Origin: Sphingomonadales bacterium Ga0077531
Lineage (GTDB): Bacteria > Pseudomonadota > Alphaproteobacteria > Sphingomonadales > Sphingomonadaceae
NCBI GenBank assembly: GCA_001464915.1
Contig: LNED01000022.1
Location: 211,256-275,255, forward strand
Reading direction: 5' to 3'
Length of the DNA: 64,000 bases
Part shown: piece after piece, positions 61,666 through 64,000 of the stretch
Layout: each line of letters begins with the position of its first letter
Position numbering within the stretch: position 1 is the stretch's first letter
The notes under the pieces: model-generated
Databases searched by the model: none
The model's input: only the letters and a program-made list of their open reading frames with translations
Told to the model about the DNA's origin: nothing
Position numbers and translations under genes: made by a program

Positions 61666-61851
61666 TCAGGCAATCTCGCTCATCGCGCCGGCATCGGACG
61701 CCGGGTTGGCAACCGGGGCAGCGCTAACCGCGCCGGGCTGAATCTGCGATGACAGCGCAATCATCATCACCATCGCGGCAATGCTGGCCATTGCGGCCTG
61801 CCCAAGCTTGCTGTTCCAGAAGCTGGCGGCGGCGGGTTTGCGGTCGATCAT
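61666..61851 (-). CDS. 61-aa membrane protein, first gene of the psp operon
   Basis: The product is MIDRKPAAASFWNSKLGQAAMASIAAMVMMIALSSQIQPGAVSAAPVANPASDAGAMSEIA: one hydrophobic segment (AMASIAAMVMMIAL) and an Ala/Ser-rich tail. It lies directly downstream of the sigma54 promoter with a leader of about 30 bases, and before the pspA frame. The hydrophobic segment could be a signal peptide rather than an anchor. Function unknown. Confidence 0.65.
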   Translation of the reverse strand: MIDRKPAAASFWNSKLGQAAMASIAAMVMMIALSSQIQPGAVSAAPVANPASDAGAMSEIA

Positions 61852-61893
61852 GCTAGGCCTCCCAAGTGGTGTTCGTGGTCTTGCAAGGTCTTC

Positions 61894-61909
61894 TGCAACC
61901 GCTGTGCCA
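61894..61909 (-). promoter_or_regulatory. Consensus sigma54 promoter of the psp operon
   Basis: On the minus strand TGGCAC-AGCGG-TTGCA is a perfect RpoN -24/-12 element. The transcript start is predicted near 61882. Divergent pspF encodes the enhancer-binding activator expected to use it. Confidence 0.9.
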
Positions 61910-61963
61910 AAGTGAGGGAATGGCGGAACTCCGGGGTTTTTGTATGGCCATCATGTGACTATG

Positions 61964-61980
61964 TTGGCGGCTATTGCCAA
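61964..61980. promoter_or_regulatory. Candidate PspF upstream activating site
   Basis: TTGGC-GGCTATT-GCCAA is an inverted repeat 55 to 70 bases upstream of the sigma54 element and adjacent to the pspF start. Its place fits an enhancer site that could also autoregulate pspF. Role inferred. Confidence 0.45.
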
Positions 61981-62009
61981 GCATTGGTGAATTTCACTAT
62001 AGTTTGGAT

Positions 62010-63056
<1,047 letters not shown>

Positions 63057-63113
63057 CTAAATCGCAAGGGTTTGCCGCTAGTTCGGACAGGGTATTCGGC
63101 TCGGAGCAGGGTT

Positions 63114-63428
63114 ATGCGTGCATTCGTCGACATTGTTCAAAATCTGACCAGCAGCATCCGTTTTATCATCGGCGCCGTTGTGTTGGGCCTGATGGCGGTC
63201 GGCTTGTTCATGACCATCGGCGCGACCTATGTCAGTCACAAGGCGGTCGATTCGATCGGTGAGCGGGTCGAGCGGCTCGGCGAAGAAGCGATCCGTGCCG
63301 AACAGGAAGCGCGCCGTGCGGAAGAGCTTGCCAAGGATGGCTGGGGCTATCGTCCGGTGGACGCCAATGGCAAACCTGCCCCTCGCCAGCGCGATTCCGA
63401 AAGCGTCAAGAACGGCTGGGGCGACTGA
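63114..63428 (+). CDS. Small membrane protein downstream of pspF
   Basis: A 104-aa product: a helix SIRFIIGAVVLGLMAVGLFMTIGATYVSHKAV, then a charged helix GERVERLGEEAIRAEQEARRAEELAKDGWGYRPVDANGK and a polar tail ending KNGWGD. ATG 63114 with GGAG upstream is preferred over the longer track ORF. Located 57 bases after pspF on the same strand, probably part of the same stress module. Family not recognised. Confidence 0.7.
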   Translation: MRAFVDIVQNLTSSIRFIIGAVVLGLMAVGLFMTIGATYVSHKAVDSIGERVERLGEEAIRAEQEARRAEELAKDGWGYRPVDANGKPAPRQRDSESVKNGWGD

Positions 63429-63647
63429 CGCGTCCGAACAACTGTGGCGCGCTCGCGTAGTGCTCCACACAGCCAAATTTCCCTGAATTTGCCCCCATAG
63501 TCTCTCGGTTCGCTCTTGCCAAAGACTGCGCCCGCGCCTAAGTGACGCTCCAATCCCGGCATTGTCGTGACAAGGTTTGGATGCTGGCGCCTCCCGGGGC
63601 CGGCACGAAACTGCGTTTTCAGCAATGACGACTCGTATGGAGCAAGA

Positions 63648-64000
63648 ATGGCCGATATCGCGCGCCTGACCCAGTTGATCGAACCCGAAGCGGCCACGCT
63701 CGGGTTTGAACTGGTGCGCGTGGCAATGATCGCGTCCGAAGCGGGTGATGGCGGTATGGCCTTGCAGATCATGGCCGAAGACCCTGCGACCGGGCAGTTG
63801 GTGCTCGATCAATGCGCCGCGTTGTCGCGCCGCGTGTCGGAAGTGATTGATACAGCCGAAGAAGCTGGCGAAGCGCTGATCGAAGGGGCTTACCACCTCG
63901 AAGTCAGTTCGCCGGGGATCGACCGTCCACTGACCCGCGACAAGGATTTCGCCAATTGGGCGGGCCATGAAGTGCGGGTCGTGATGGTCAAAGGCTATGA
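63648..64000 (+). CDS. rimP: Ribosome maturation factor RimP (partial)
   Basis: The 5' part of rimP, running off the right edge, 117 codons visible. MADIARLTQLIEPEAATLGFELVRVAMIASEAGDGGMALQIMAEDPATGQLVLDQCAALSRRVSEVI, then YHLEVSSPGIDRPLTRDKDFANWAGHEVRV, which is the RimP signature. GGAG lies five bases before the ATG. RimP aids 30S subunit maturation; nusA usually follows. The 219-base gap upstream shows no further gene. Confidence 0.93.
   Translation, partial: MADIARLTQLIEPEAATLGFELVRVAMIASEAGDGGMALQIMAEDPATGQLVLDQCAALSRRVSEVIDTAEEAGEALIEGAYHLEVSSPGIDRPLTRDKDFANWAGHEVRVVMVKGY

Overview
The window is chromosomal DNA from an aerobic anoxygenic phototrophic alphaproteobacterium, most likely an Erythrobacteraceae/Sphingomonadales member. 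The pointers are a crtF-bchCXYZ-puf photosynthesis superoperon beside bchIDO, a CrtW/CrtZ carotenoid pair, high GC, and the GAGCTTGTCGAA-type intergenic repeats common in sphingomonads. I could not run any search, so family names rest on motifs, length and gene order.

Layout. (1) 1-9.05 kb: pufB, bchZ, bchY, bchX, bchC and crtF on the minus strand, and crtD-crtC on the plus strand. Perfect TGT-N12-ACA (PpsR/CrtJ-type) operators lie before bchC and between crtF and crtD. (2) 9.1-16 kb: a seven-gene minus-strand operon with the gene order of the Pseudomonas functional-amyloid (Fap) system: FapA-like protein, two three-repeat amyloid subunits (FapB/FapC-like), C39 peptidase (FapD), FapE-position protein, an extra peptidoglycan-binding protein, and a coiled-coil/beta-barrel secretion pore (FapF). 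A LuxR-type regulator lies upstream. This locus separates crtC from bchO. (3) 16.4-20.7 kb: a lipoprotein gene, a 54-aa membrane protein, and bchO-bchD-bchI. (4) 20.8-29.1 kb: a ferric iron ABC transporter with its permease divergent from the ATPase, a Fur-like box, ferredoxin-NADP reductase, acyl-CoA dehydrogenase, SDR and a response regulator. (5) 29.3-34.4 kb: a TonB receptor, a beta-helix lipoprotein and a TPR protein. (6) 34.6-42.6 kb: a VirB-type secretion operon (B1-B2-B3-B4-B6-B9-B10-B11) lacking B5, B7, B8 and D4, preceded by a near-consensus Pho box. (7) 42.7-49.6 kb: ppk, ppx, a queuosine-precursor transporter, tRNA-Arg(TCT), a NUDIX hydrolase, a candidate sigma54-driven small RNA, grxD, bolA and a DUF1476 protein. 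(8) 49.7-58 kb: quinone oxidoreductase, leuD, two unknowns, leuC, thioesterase, GMC oxidoreductase, DUF427, crtW and crtZ. (9) 58-64 kb: five 11-bp direct repeats beside a perfect 16-bp parS, then sufE, an expanded phage-shock operon driven by a consensus sigma54 promoter, divergent pspF, a small membrane protein, and the start of rimP.

How the genes fit together. Regions 1 and 3 convert chlorophyllide to bacteriochlorophyll and make 1-hydroxy/methoxy carotenoids for the light-harvesting complexes; crtW/crtZ add ketocarotenoids and hydroxycarotenoids. Pho-box-like repeats before the lipoprotein/TonB pair, the T4SS and ppk suggest a phosphate-responsive block with polyphosphate metabolism. The psp block is an envelope-stress module with at least four PspB-like small proteins in addition to PspA, PspB and PspC. 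The most unusual items are the Fap-like amyloid operon inside the photosynthesis cluster, the enlarged psp operon, the sigma54/sRNA candidate, and the parS site with its adjacent 11-bp array.
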